From Thereva unica (taxonomy: Eukaryota > Arthropoda > Insecta > Diptera > Therevidae), in NCBI GenBank assembly GCA_949987705.1, contig CATLJY010000267.1, forward strand, positions 24,942 to 88,941: DNA of 64,000 bases, given 5' to 3'. Of this stretch, positions 11,243 to 21,934 are shown piece after piece; position 1 is the first letter of the stretch; every line of letters starts with the position of its first letter. The notes beneath the pieces were generated by a model. The model made no database searches. It had not been told where the DNA came from and saw only the letters and a list, made by a program, of their open reading frames with translations. The position numbers and the translations under genes were made by a program.

Positions 11243-11767
11243 TCACCCTCGCTGTCGCACCCCATTGGTCTTACCGCAGAGAGCATTCCGAGCAGGCTCA
11301 TTTTCACTCATATGAGCTACATACCCTCCCCACTGGAGCCTACCGTGCTTTATTTTCTTCATAACATCCATGCCGCGAAAGCGCTCGTAGATCTCGTAGA
11401 ATCGACCTTCCTCCCATACGGGGCCAACAATGCTCCGAAGTATTTTCCTCTCGAGCACGGCCAAGAGGTTTGAGTGCTTTTTGCTAAGCACCCTCTTTTC
11501 GGATGCATATGTGAGAACCGGTAAGACCATCGTCTTATATAGTAAAAGTTTAGACGTTATGGTTAAATGCTTGGATTTAAAGAGCCTTGACAGAGTATAG
11601 TAGGCTTTGTTGGCTTTTAGCAGTCGTGCGCGTATTTCTGGTTTCATGCTATTGTCGGCTGCTATTATTGACCTAAATTGGGTAAATGATTTCACCATGT
11701 CAAACTCGTGTTCCTCTACCTTAATTGTGGGACCAATGTTAGGTGTCCTTGTAGACGAGGCCACCAT
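11243..11767 (-). pseudogene. RTE-like reverse transcriptase C-terminal fragment
   Basis: The fragment contains the RTE thumb/C-terminal signature 'KLLLYKTMVLPVLTYASE' (usually YGSETW), 'LAVLERKILRSIVGPV' and 'GRLQWGGYVAHM'. The conserved Trp after the Ser-Glu of the tyrosine-containing motif is lost. It is separated from its upstream half by foreign sequence. Confidence 0.78.
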
Positions 11768-11794
11768 GTATAGTTGTTTTCAAACCTCGTGACA

Positions 11795-12468
11795 TCCCGC
11801 GCATGTTCCCCAGCTAAGCTCTTAAAAATGTTTAAAAGTTCAGACAAAAGCTTCAGTTAACTCCTCCTATCGAATCACTTGCTGCCATGTAATCAATCGC
11901 GACTGCGTATTGCTACCGGGAGGTGTATCTTTCTGGGATTATTTAAAAAAAATTCAAATTATGACTGAAAAACACCCGTTTTTATATATTTTTTTTATTT
12001 AAGGTTATTATATTTTACACATATGCTACAGAAATAATTTGTAGTAATTTCTACTAAAAAATACGAAATTTGTGTTTTTATCACTTTGATTACTAGATTG
12101 TTGACATTTCCTGCCAGTCGCATACGCGCTTCTGCCCGGGGAGGTTGTGTTGCTTGCGACTGCGGGGAACTATCGGTTTATGAATGAAAACGCTCATTTA
12201 TTCAAAGGAATTTTTTACAGCATTTTTTTTAAATTATTTTAAATTTAGAAATGAGAAATATTTCGCATAATTAAAGTAAAATTATGCTTATTATGTTGAA
12301 TAAACTGCCTTTGTTGAGCAGGGGCTTTACATGTATTTAAAAGCTCTGCTAAACACATAGAAAGAAATTAACTTTATTCATTCGGCATGCGCATTCCTTC
12401 CCAAATTATTTTGTTGAGTTTTTTCTGCGTTTGTTGCCGTTTTAGCTAAAAAGCTGGGAAATGATAGA
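11795..12468. other. Non-coding block inserted in the RTE remnant
   Basis: It interrupts the RTE reading order. It is AT-rich and non-coding, and contains two related 'cgcgactgcg'/'gcgactgcggg' patches near 11906 and 12156. It may be a small inserted element, but I could not define its ends. Confidence 0.4.
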
Positions 12469-12471
12469 ACA

Positions 12472-12903
12472 TTATTTACAAAATTTGGCAACGAGGTGCG
12501 CAGAACTGCTCAAATGTTTTGTGTCACGGAGTTTGAAAACTCTATACTTTGTTTTGCTTTCGTTAATGTACAATCCCAGATTTCCTGCCGCTTGCTCAAT
12601 CTGAGTGAAAGCTTCTTGTACAGCTGTTGTTGTTCTTCCAATGATGTCAATGTCGTCTGCATAAGCCAGTAATTGGGTGGACTTGTGGAGGATTGTGCCC
12701 CTTGATGTCACGCTAGAATCTGAGATCACTTTCTCCAACGCCAGGTTAAAAAGGAGGCAGGCCAGACCGTCCCCTTGTCGGAGTCTATTAAAGATGTTGA
12801 TTGGTCTGGGTAGTGTTCCGGATACCTTTACGTAGCTTGTAATATTGGTCATGGTTAATCTAAATAGTCTTGTCAGTTTGTTGGGGATGCCAAATTCTCT
12901 CAT
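12472..12903 (-). pseudogene. RTE-like reverse transcriptase catalytic fragment
   Basis: Contains 'RLRQGDGLACLLFNLALEKVI' (palm) and the catalytic 'LLAYADDIDIIGRT' box, then 'AAGNLGLYINESKTKY'. Upstream sequence to about 13480 keeps recognisable RTE RT words on the minus strand but is full of stops. Confidence 0.8.
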
Positions 12904-13724
12904 GCTTTGTAGAGTTCTACTCTGGCTATGTTATAATAGTCGGCTTTAAAGTCTATTAAGAGGTTGAATTGAGTTTTGAAACTACTCTAGGCATTTTTCC
13001 ATAGCCTGCTTCAAGGTAAAAATCTGATCAATCCTTGATTTGCCTGGGCTGAAGCCACACTGGTATTGACCTATGGTGTTTCTGGCGTATGGTGCCATCC
13101 TGTTTTTTAGGATAGCGCAGAATATCTTATACACGGTACTCAACAGCGTTATACCGCGATAATTAGTTCACGTTGTGATATCTCCTTTTTTAGGTACCGG
13201 GCAGAGGATGCCTTTTATCCAGTCTTCTGGCATCACTTCCTGCTCCCATACTTGCACAATTAATTTATAAATCGCTTGGTGTAATGTACATACGCCCTCC
13301 ATATTTAATCATCTCCGCTGGGATGCCTTATCATCAGATATTGGTGGAGCCCCCCAATCCTCAGTTAGCTAGCTATTTAGCAATTCATGAAAGTACTCTT
13401 GCCATCGCTCTAAGATGCCTTTAGGATCGGTGATCAGATTCCCTTCTTTGTCCTTGTAGTATGTGCTACGTGTATTAAAAAATCAAAATTGTTACAGCAC
13501 CCAAAGGCAAACTCCCATGTTGGTCCTGATTTTTTTACGTATGTTCTAAGACTCTCGTTACAATATCCAATTATAAAATTTCTATTAAATTAAGTTGTTT
13601 GATTAATTGGGGTAGCAGGAAGCGATGCTATCTTCTGCTCGGTACATAAAAACGAGATAAAACAATAGAATTGATAAAATCCCCAGCTTTCCCAATGGAA
13701 AATCAAAGTAATAAATTACATCTC

Positions 13725-14157
13725 GGCACTCTAGATAGTAGAACAGGTGACATACAAGGGGTTTGCTAGACCGCATTAAGGATCTTGACTACGCGGATGA
13801 TATCTGTTCCGTTTGCTTGCCCACATACACCATGACCTCAAAAATGATAAAAAATTTGGCAACAGAAAGTAGGCTTAAGGCTAAAGCCGAATAAATCCAA
13901 AGAAATCTGGATAAATGCAAACCCCCTTGAATGCACAGCTTGAACTGGTAGATAAATTTTGTTACCTCGGTAGTATCATTACCGAAAATGATCTGTAGAA
14001 GAAGACGTCAGTTCCAGAATAAACAAAGTACGAAGCGAATATGCGTGCCTCTTCCACATGTGGAGATCAACGGAGATCTCAATTAACACCAAATGCCGGT
14101 GGTTCACCTCCAACCTTAACGCAGTTCTCTTGTATTGTTGCGAAACATGGAAAGTCG
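13725..14157 (+). pseudogene. Second RTE-like RT fragment, sister copy of the element at 36.2-38.3 kb
   Basis: Nucleotide-level match to about 37400-37860: 'ctctagatagtagaacagg', 'tttgctagaccg', 'gcggatgatatctg' and 'aacatggaaagtc' recur in the same order. Frames are destroyed by indels. Only the catalytic-domain to thumb segment is present. Confidence 0.75.
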
Positions 14158-14228
14158 CGCGAACACCGCTTTCCTCATTGCCATTTTCTCATTTAATTTG
14201 AGCACAATACTTGAGCAATGTCTTTTAA

Positions 14229-14366
14229 TGGCTTTAAGGGGCCCATACACGGGCGAACAATTTGCGCAAATTTGTGTTTGCCAAAAAATATGTGATTGTC
14301 CATACACTACGCAAAGAGTTGCGCAAACTTTATTTACATAACTTGGCTCAAAATCACCAAGGTGGA
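14229..14366 (+). repeat. Dispersed repeat, family shared with 35470-36052
   Basis: Starts 'ggggcccatacacgg' and carries 'caatttgcgcaaa' and 'ccatacac' motifs. It ends 'ggctcaaaatcaccaaggtgg', which occurs inverted at 35469-35490. Non-coding, MITE-like. Confidence 0.6.
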
Positions 14367-15026
14367 AAATTCTGAATTCTGTTTTATGATGCTGTAGAGA
14401 GAAGCTAAATATATTAATAATTTCTCTAAATCATAACTAAACTTGTGTTTAAACTATATTTACCTTGGCAGAGCATAGAATTAAATACTTTTCTTGAAAT
14501 TTCAATTTTTAAGTGTGCTATCACTAAAATTAATCATTCGGAGAACGTTATTCGGAGCTTTATAATTAAATAAAAAAATTAATTATATATTTCATTTTTA
14601 CCCTTTACGATAGCGGAGATATGTCGCCAATAGTACGAAATTAAAAAAACTTTGACAAAATTTGGAATTAAAACGTTTTTAAGTACAATGTCGTTGTAAA
14701 TTAAGCTATATGACTATTTCATATTCTTAAATTAACTAAATAAGTGAATATCGCTCACTTGCATATAAATAAATCTGCGGTAGCTATAGGGATTCCGCCT
14801 GTTTCCAATATTATCAGGCTTTATTACTAAATACCTTATGTTGTAATGGCATTTCTTTGATTTTAGTGGTGTTCCCCGAAATGATGCTGTTCATCAAATT
14901 ATGCGTGTTGCTCTCCAAATGACGATATGCAGAAAATTAGGGTTAAATTCATAGTTAAATTCAATTTTAAGCCAAATTATAGAAAGTTATTGTTATTTAT
15001 TTATTTGCTTGACTTTTAAACAAAAA
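14367..15026. other. AT-rich intergenic DNA
   Basis: No gene or repeat recognised. Confidence 0.5.
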
Positions 15027-15695
15027 TAACACTGGTCTGCACATTTTTTTCCTTTTCAATTTAATAGTCGTATCCTAAGTATTTTTTCGCGCTGAATCCG
15101 AATCCGTTGGCCAAATGGCCCTATCACGTCAGGATTTTGAGCAATCCTAACCTAAAAGTGCCAAAAAGCGTGTTTTTTGCACTTTTGCGCGTTAAATATC
15201 TCAAAACTATGGAATGATAGGGCAGATCGGACAACGGGATCGTTTTCAGCATGCCAAAATCTACAGAAAACCATGTCGAAAGCGTGAAATTTGAAAAAAA
15301 CTTTTTTTGTAATACTGAAAAGAAAAACTTCTTGGCGCGAAATCGACGATTTTTATTAACACATGATATCATCGTTGCACCGAAGTTTTTCTTTTCAGTA
15401 TTACAAAAAAAGTTTTTTCAAATTTAACGCTTTCGACATGGTTTTCTGTAGATTTTGGCATGCTGAAAACGATCCCGTTGTCCGATTTGCCCTATCATTC
15501 CATAGTTTTGAGATATTTAACGCGCAAAAGTGCAAAAAACACGCTTTTTGGCACTTTTAGGTTAGGATTGCTCAAAATCCTGACGTCATAGGGCAATTTG
15601 GCCAACGGATTCGGATTCAGCGCGAAAAAATACTTAGGATACGACTATTAAATTGGAAAGGAAAAAAATGACCCGTTTTTTGCAGACCAGTGTAA
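15027..15695. mobile_element. Foldback (near-perfect hairpin) element, TAA target duplication
   Basis: Two arms of roughly 300 bp (15030-15331 and 15382-15692) are nearly exact inverted copies, starting CACTGGTCTGCA, around a loop of about 50 bp. TAA flanks both ends (15027-15029 and 15693-15695). The arms share long identical stretches, for example around 'catgccaaaatctacagaaaacc'. There is no coding capacity; the ORFs on both strands are mirror images of the repeat. The TWA-type duplication suggests a Harbinger-type relation. Confidence 0.8.
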
Positions 15696-15904
15696 TCTTT
15701 CTTAATCATATCTTAATTAAACTTTTAAACAAAAACAATCTTTCTCAATCATTATTAATTTAGGTAGAAATACCTTCTTATAAAAAAAGAAACAATATAC
15801 TTAAAAAACGAAATAATTAGAATTTTTCGAAAACGTCGATATCAGTGTCAAAGTAATAATACTCTCGATTGTTTTCTTTTTTCAGTAATGGCATTGAAAG
15901 AATA

Positions 15905-17145
15905 GAAATTATTTGCTCAAATTCAACATGAGATACGATACATCTTGTGGCTCTAATTTAAATTGTTTGGCATTATTACGTACCGAACTCAAGAAAGTTA
16001 CTAAGATTTCTCCGTCATCGTCAGCGACACCTGTCTGACAGGTGGCAACATATCTGTAATTGACTTTTTTTTGTGTAGGTACTTTAATTAATAAAAATGT
16101 TCCAGGGGATATTAAATTAGGATGTATGTTTTCCTTGTCTTGACTGTAGGATGTACTGGCTTTGACTTCAACAGTAAGTTTTCGCGCAGTCCGTTGACGA
16201 TCAGAAATCGTCATTAAATCGTCCTCATAGATGATGAAGATTTATAAATGGTTTTATAAATGCTTTGTTTCTTTAATTTCAGTACATCTTGTACATTCTC
16301 TATGTCCATAAACTCGTTCGGTTCAGGAGATTCCCTTATATCCGTATATCCGTATTTATGGGTTTAACTATTGGGTATAAACTACCAGATAACGCTGACA
16401 TTTTCAGCTCCTTTTCAAGACATTCATATCGGTATAATTTAATTGTAATTTCTGGGCCTTTTTGCCATCTAAAATTTGTAATATTCATGATACCCGGTAT
16501 GGCATCTAAAGTTTTCGGAACCAAGTTTTTTGCGTTAGAGATGTCATCATCAGGAATTTCTTTTACAAAGATAGCAGACTTAGTGAATAAATTAACAAAG
16601 TCTGAGGCTGTTTTAATATCTTGACCCATTAATACATGTCTGTCAGCAGTCCTTTTAAGAGTCCCACCTACGCCATCCATAGGTCCTTTGCCATGCCCAG
16701 GTTCACTGTACGTCCATGTAGCTTTTGTTATCTGTTTGAATTCATTTACTAATGTTTGTATCCAAAGATGTATATTTGTGCGGTTACGGTATTGGGATGT
16801 TGGACCATCAGAATATATATGGAGAGTGTGAATATTTTCTTTTGCCAGTATTATTTGCAGAATAGGTTTCATATGAATCCATATTGCATGGGCTTGATGA
16901 TCCAAACTTTCACTCACGGTAGCAAATGGTTTGGACTGCAAACTATTGTCAACGTTACGCATATAATATACATATGTACACCTGTATGTGTAGATAACTG
17001 ATTTTTTGCAAAATGAGTTGACTGGATTTTGTTTGCGTATTTAGTTGTGTAATTTTCTGAAAAATCTGTTTGTATCATTATCTCTTCTTCAGTTAAATTT
17101 TCTTTCCGCTCCTCTTTCAGTTTGTTGTAAATATAAATACCATAC
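15905..17145 (-). pseudogene. Uncharacterised transposase-like gene, C-terminal part
   Basis: This is the 3' part of the gene broken by BEL/Pao 2. Reading on the minus strand away from the insertion, it gives an Asp-bearing 'DFSENYTTKYANKIQ', then 'HIYSDGPTSQYRNRT' and 'EPGHGKGPMDGVGGTLKR'. A C-terminal domain at 16214-15909 ('GTFLLIKVPTQKKVNYRYVA') follows. The spaced Asp/Asp/Glu-containing motifs look like an RNase H-fold nuclease or transposase. That is inference; I only recall the family as an uncharacterised, repeated insect protein. A frameshift lies near 16970 in an 'atat' run, and a possible intron or gap lies at 16215-16335. Confidence 0.6.
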
Positions 17146-18456
17146 TGTTCGGGGCTATGGTAGCCTGTTTGAACAATTCAGTGATTATAACAATAACTTA
17201 GAGTGAAAGACTGCGGCAATAATTCAACTTGTCACTTTATTTCAAAATTTAATTTCACAAAATTCGCTAATTATTACCTTTCAAAATTCAATTTAACAAA
17301 ATTCGCTAATTATTACCTTAACTAAATCTAAATGTAAATCAATTCAACTTCACTATATACTTATGTTTATTTATTATATTTTCAAGCTTAGAAATTCCTG
17401 TAGTTGTAGATGGCCCTGACTGGTTTCTCTGCAGTTGGTGTGAATCTCTGCTATTCTGCAATCGGTATGAATATCTCTTCCAGCTATTCCGTGTATTAAA
17501 TTTATTGGATTTTGTACATTAGCATCAATCCGACTAATGTATTCAATAGTTTCCTGAAATTTGAACTAATAGTTAGTTGTTAGAGAGTCACATTAAACTC
17601 AGGGCGATTAATGTAACCGTGAAATTATATCAGCTCAATACGGCTAATATATTAGAAATTCGCAAATTATATCAGCTCAATACGGCTAATATATTAGAAA
17701 TTCGCATTACCTAAAATTCGTATAATGCGATCGAGATGAGACTATTAGCTGCGCAAATTATATCAGCTCAATACGGCTAATATATTAGAAATTCGCATTA
17801 CCTAAAATTCGTATAATGCGATCGAGATGAGACCACTAGCTGCAAATAGCGACTTCTTCTACCATCAAGCCGTGTAGAAGATCAAGAGTGATCTGAAGCT
17901 TTTGGGCAACGCGCTTCGATATTTATTTGCTCCACTGTAATGCGTCAGTGGAACCTGGTGGGGAGCTTTAGAACTTGTGGTGGATCGTGTTTCCTTAGCG
18001 GAGCTTGGTGGGGAGCTTCAGAACTGGTTGTGGATCGTGTTTCCTATGTGTGCGTCAGTGTTGACACTTGGCTGTCAATTCTGTCTGCTCGGTAGGTTTT
18101 ATTATTATTTTTTATATATAGTTTAATTTAATTATTTTCCTTTTTTCTCCCTTTAGGGTTTTAATGGGAGCCGTCTGTCGACGTTGAAGTGGAGAATTGG
18201 ATTTTGTTTTTCTCGGGGTTATCAGATAAGTATTTTATTTTATAAGAATTAATACTTTGTGGTGATTTTATTTTCTTTTAGGGTAGCTGCTGCTGGACGG
18301 TTTTTACCCTTTTTTTGAATGTTTTTTGGAAGACAATTTTGTATGCGGAGGATACATATATAGGATTTTGTATGCGGACAATGGTAAGTATGTTAAAATA
18401 TATGACCTTATAATTATTGTTATGTATTTTTTAGGTACTTATTGGAAGATCGAACA
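17146..18456 (-). repeat. 3' LTR of BEL/Pao 2
   Basis: Same 1311 bp as 29799-31109. Just before it on the minus strand lies a purine/GC tract ('ggccccggagga') that could be the polypurine tract. Confidence 0.92.
17622..17850. repeat. Tandem repeats inside the LTR
   Basis: The segment 'attatatcagctcaatacgg...ttagaaattcgc' occurs three times. Two copies are joined to a longer unit with 'ctaaaattcgtataatgcgatcgagatgagac'. The same array is present in the other LTR at about 30275-30503. Confidence 0.75.
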
Positions 18457-18615
18457 TCCTCCGGGGCCTTGAAGCGTTAGCTTCAATAGACGATGCCCTT
18501 GACACATATTTCATTATTGTTTTTTTTTTTTTTATATTATTATTTGAATAAAGAACACAATTCACTTGATTTTGGTTGGGTTTTTATTTATCATGTAACA
18601 ATCTTGGTTTTTTTT

Positions 18616-19155
18616 TTAATTCAACTTTAATTCTTGGTGTTGTTTATTGTTGTTGTTGGTTTTTTTTTGCTTTCTTTTAAGTGCGTTGGTGGAATGCCCT
18701 GGTTGAAGGGGTTTCCTTGGGGGATGTAGCACCACTCGACATGTCCTTTCTTTATTTAGGGTGAATCGTAGGATGTTCCCTTCGAAGGATGTGCGGTATG
18801 ATTTTTTGGCGCACATAATTTTCGCCCATGGGAGTGGAAGGGCCTTAATTTTCTTCCATAAGGCGGGTTCCACTATGACATTGGGTGGTGGTTGGTTGTG
18901 GCGCATCCGATACTCGTCCAGGGTGATTTTTTTTCGTGGGTTAGGTGGCGTAGCCTCTGAGGTAGTTCTGACCTTCGATGTTGGGACCTTTTGGGGTTGC
19001 GTCCGTCGACGAATTTCTGGGCCGCATGTTGTAGCTTCAAAGGGTTTCCTGCTGTATGGCCGCTGAGGTGAGGTTGGGGCCGATAATAATTTTTCCTTGA
19101 TCGGTCTTGGCGGTGTTGATAGCTTGGGTACGTCATCTATCCACAAGTAATCCAT
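18616..19155 (-). CDS. Extra ORF of BEL/Pao 2, unknown function
   Basis: A 179-residue ORF between integrase and 3' LTR. It is proline- and lysine-rich, with a basic start region ('RPYSRKPFEATTCGPEIRRR'), a middle 'PNPRKKITLDEYRMRHNQPP', a possibly folded 'ALWKKIKALPLPWAKIMC' stretch and a lysine/asparagine tail. No signal peptide or membrane segment is visible, so it is not an envelope-like gene. It starts in MDYLW at 19155, about 290 bp past the integrase stop. It could be an accessory nucleic-acid-binding protein or a captured host fragment; I do not recognise it. Confidence 0.55.
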   Translation of the reverse strand: MDYLWIDDVPKLSTPPRPIKEKLLSAPTSPQRPYSRKPFEATTCGPEIRRRTQPQKVPTSKVRTTSEATPPNPRKKITLDEYRMRHNQPPPNVIVEPALWKKIKALPLPWAKIMCAKKSYRTSFEGNILRFTLNKERTCRVVLHPPRKPLQPGHSTNALKRKQKKTNNNNKQHQELKLN

Positions 19156-19441
19156 TTTAAAATAATAATAACTTTTAAAATAAATAATAGAATAAAATAA
19201 AACTTGTTGATTCCTTGCACGATGCTCGGGAAATGAACGAGGTAAAAGAGATTGCTTTCTGACGATTTCGTTAACGGTTTTTTCTAGTCGATATTATAGT
19301 GAGTTTCGAAATTGTTTAAAGTTGGTTTGGATCTATGATTTGGTATTCTGTAGTTGCTTAAAGCCTAGTTTCCTGTTTTAGTTTAATGATTTGAGATGTT
19401 TGTGTCACTTGCGAATTGTTAAATGGGAGAATTATTATTTA

Positions 19442-21934
19442 TTAGTGTGGGGTTGTATTCTGTTCCCTGTCATTGATAGGGAGACGAGCCAATTTGGTTA
19501 TTGGTCGCCGATTTATTGAGTCTTTCATTTTTATGTCTGCTGTGCGTACTAGACCGTCAGGTCCTGGGTAGACGTTGACCACGCGGCCGAGTGGCCAACT
19601 AAGTGGCGGGAGGCGATCATCTTTTACTAACACTAAATCTCCTGCTTTTACGTTCGGTTGGATTTGTAGCCATTTGGGGCGTTGTTGTAATCTAGATATG
19701 TATTCTGAAGCCCATCGTTTCCAGAAATGTTGAGCCAGTTGCTGAGTGAGCTGCCACCGATTGAGATGATTGATGTTTCTTTCGACTAGATCGGCTTGTG
19801 GGGGCGCCAGAAGAGCATCGCCGATGAGGAAATGTCCTGGTGTTAATGTATTTAAGTCAGTTGGGTCTTCGCTGATTGGGCACAAGGGACGAGAATTTAA
19901 ACATGACTCAATCTGACACAGAGTTGTTGCCATTTCTTCAAAAGTTAAAATAACGTTTCCAACAATTCGACGTAGATGTTGTTTAGTGGATTTGACCCCG
20001 GCCTCCCAAAGGCCGCCGAAGTGAGGGGCGTGTGGTGGGTTGAAGTGCCACGTTATACCGGCATGAGAGACGTGTTCCGCAAATTGACCTTGTTGTCGAG
20101 ATATTTCCTTCAGGTATGCGTTGGCTCCTATGAAGTTGGTACCGCAGTCGCTATATATGTGTTGAGGTGTTCCTCGTCGTCCTACGAAGCGCTGAAAGGC
20201 CGCTAAAAATGCCTGGGTGGATAATTCACTAACCAGTTCTAGATGAATAGCTTTCACGGCTAAGCATATAAATACCGCGATGTAGCCCTTTGTAGCGGGG
20301 GCTCCTCTCCTTTTGCTGGTTTTGATGTTGATGGGGCCGCAGTAATCGATACCGGTGTTGGTAAATGGTCTTGCTATGTTGACCCTTGGCTGCGGTAAGC
20401 TTCCCATTAATTGAGTGGCGAGTTTAGCGCGGAGGCGAAAACATATGATGCATTTTAGTAGCAACTTTCGAACAGTGTTTCGACCATCTAAAATCCAGAA
20501 TTTTTTCCTTAGTAATGACAAGGTTAGCTGGGTTCCGCCATGCAAGCTCAAGCGATGGAAGTGGTCGATGATGAGGGTACTAAGATGGTTAGATTTCCCC
20601 AGGATGACTGGATGTTGTTCATCGTAGCTTATATTGGCGTTTTGAAGACGTCCACCAACCCTTAAAAGTCCCTCCTTGTCAAGGAATGGGGATAGATTCA
20701 GGAGTTTACTGTCCGTTGATAAAGTATTATGCCTTTGTAGATGAGTAATATCCTTACTAAAATAAGTCTGTTGATGGAATTTGAGCCAGAAATGTGTTGC
20801 TTTCGTTAATTCTTGTGATGTTAACCACAAATGCTCAGATTTTGCGCGTGCAACAACTCGAAAGCAGTAAGCGGTGATTCGAATTAGTTTGGAATATGAC
20901 GAAAACTTAGTGAGAAGCTCTGCTAGGAAGGGGTTGCATATAGGCTGCACATGGAAGATATGTACGGGTTTTTTGGCCTCTAGTTCGGTATCGGTAGGTT
21001 CTTCTGGTTGAGGCCAATGATCATGATTCTTGCTCAACCATTTGGGTCCGTTCCACCAAAGAGAGGATCTCAGCAATTCGGTTGGCGAAACTCCTCTTGA
21101 GGCGAGATCTGCAGGGTTGTCTGACGAGGATACGTGGTGCCATGGTGCATTTTCTATTAGGCTGAAAATCTCGCTTGTTCGGTTTGCCACGAATGTGGCC
21201 CACTTCCTTGGTTGTCCTTTCAACCATGAAAGTACAATCGACGAATCTGTCCACATATGAATTGGTATATTATGTTTAAGTTGAAGAGTTTCCCGTGTAT
21301 GCTGTACTAGTTTTGCTGCCAGTACCGCACCGCATAATTCTAATCTAGGTATTGATATCTGTTTAATTGGTGCTACCTTTGATTTAGACGCGATTAAATG
21401 AACGTTGATGATGGTATCTGGAGATTGAACCCTTAAATATAACGCCGCTGCGTAGGCGTTTTGTGATGCATCGCTGAAGGCGTGTAATTGGATACCGATA
21501 TTTCCCTGAGTCGTGCCAAACCATCGTGGAATTCGTAGTTTTTCTAATAGAGGCAATTGACTCTTTAATGTTAACCATGTCTGCTGAATCCTTGGAGGCA
21601 CCGATTCGTCCCATCCACAGCCGAGCATCCATAGAGACTGCATCAGGATTTTTGCGGTCACTATTATTGGGGCAATCCAACCCAGAGGATCGTACAGTTT
21701 CGCGATTTCAGAGAGTAGTTCTCGTTTACTAGTCACTACTCGTTCTGAGGAAATGGTGATTCGGTAGCTGAAGGTGTCCGATGATGGGTGCCAAATGATT
21801 CCTAGTGATTTGACGCCTTGGTCTAAGCTGAGATCCACGGAATTGGGTAATGCCTTGTCGTCGTCCGGAATTTGAGTTAGAACAGCCTGGCTGTTCGAGA
21901 GCCACTTTTTTAGCTTAAAACCCCCGTGCTTCAT
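19442..21934 (-). CDS. BEL/Pao 2 pol: RT C-terminal part, RNase H and integrase
   Basis: This 830-residue frame begins just after the lost RT active-site box ('KHGGFKLKKW') and continues through 'KLYDPLGWIAPI', RNase H ('LELCGAVLAAKLV', 'HMWTDSSIVLSWLKG') and an integrase zinc region ('LKCIICFRLRAK'). The integrase triad lies in 'NTGIDYCGPI', 'IYSDCGTNFIG' and 'HFGGLWEAGVKS'. It ends with the BEL C-terminus ('LTPGHFLIGDALLAPP', 'WKRWASEYISRLQQRPKWL'). Integrase and RNase H look intact. The upstream frame overlaps it by 4 bp in another phase, so it could not be made as part of Gag-Pol in this copy. Confidence 0.9.
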   Translation of the reverse strand: MKHGGFKLKKWLSNSQAVLTQIPDDDKALPNSVDLSLDQGVKSLGIIWHPSSDTFSYRITISSERVVTSKRELLSEIAKLYDPLGWIAPIIVTAKILMQSLWMLGCGWDESVPPRIQQTWLTLKSQLPLLEKLRIPRWFGTTQGNIGIQLHAFSDASQNAYAAALYLRVQSPDTIINVHLIASKSKVAPIKQISIPRLELCGAVLAAKLVQHTRETLQLKHNIPIHMWTDSSIVLSWLKGQPRKWATFVANRTSEIFSLIENAPWHHVSSSDNPADLASRGVSPTELLRSSLWWNGPKWLSKNHDHWPQPEEPTDTELEAKKPVHIFHVQPICNPFLAELLTKFSSYSKLIRITAYCFRVVARAKSEHLWLTSQELTKATHFWLKFHQQTYFSKDITHLQRHNTLSTDSKLLNLSPFLDKEGLLRVGGRLQNANISYDEQHPVILGKSNHLSTLIIDHFHRLSLHGGTQLTLSLLRKKFWILDGRNTVRKLLLKCIICFRLRAKLATQLMGSLPQPRVNIARPFTNTGIDYCGPINIKTSKRRGAPATKGYIAVFICLAVKAIHLELVSELSTQAFLAAFQRFVGRRGTPQHIYSDCGTNFIGANAYLKEISRQQGQFAEHVSHAGITWHFNPPHAPHFGGLWEAGVKSTKQHLRRIVGNVILTFEEMATTLCQIESCLNSRPLCPISEDPTDLNTLTPGHFLIGDALLAPPQADLVERNINHLNRWQLTQQLAQHFWKRWASEYISRLQQRPKWLQIQPNVKAGDLVLVKDDRLPPLSWPLGRVVNVYPGPDGLVRTADIKMKDSINRRPITKLARLPINDREQNTTPH

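Larger units (their letters stand above)
11085..13480 (-). mobile_element. RTE-like non-LTR retrotransposon remnant, interrupted
   Basis: Minus-strand reverse transcriptase pieces appear in order: degenerate RT palm (about 13480-12904), catalytic region (12903-12472), then after an unrelated 0.67-kb block the C-terminal region (11767-11243) and the element's 3' end near 11090 ('ttcttcttctttaacggcgc'). Multiple stops and frameshifts make it a fossil. Confidence 0.75.

Noticed and set aside
15124..15560. Two similar ORFs on opposite strands
   Set aside because: They are the two arms of the foldback element read outward, not genes.
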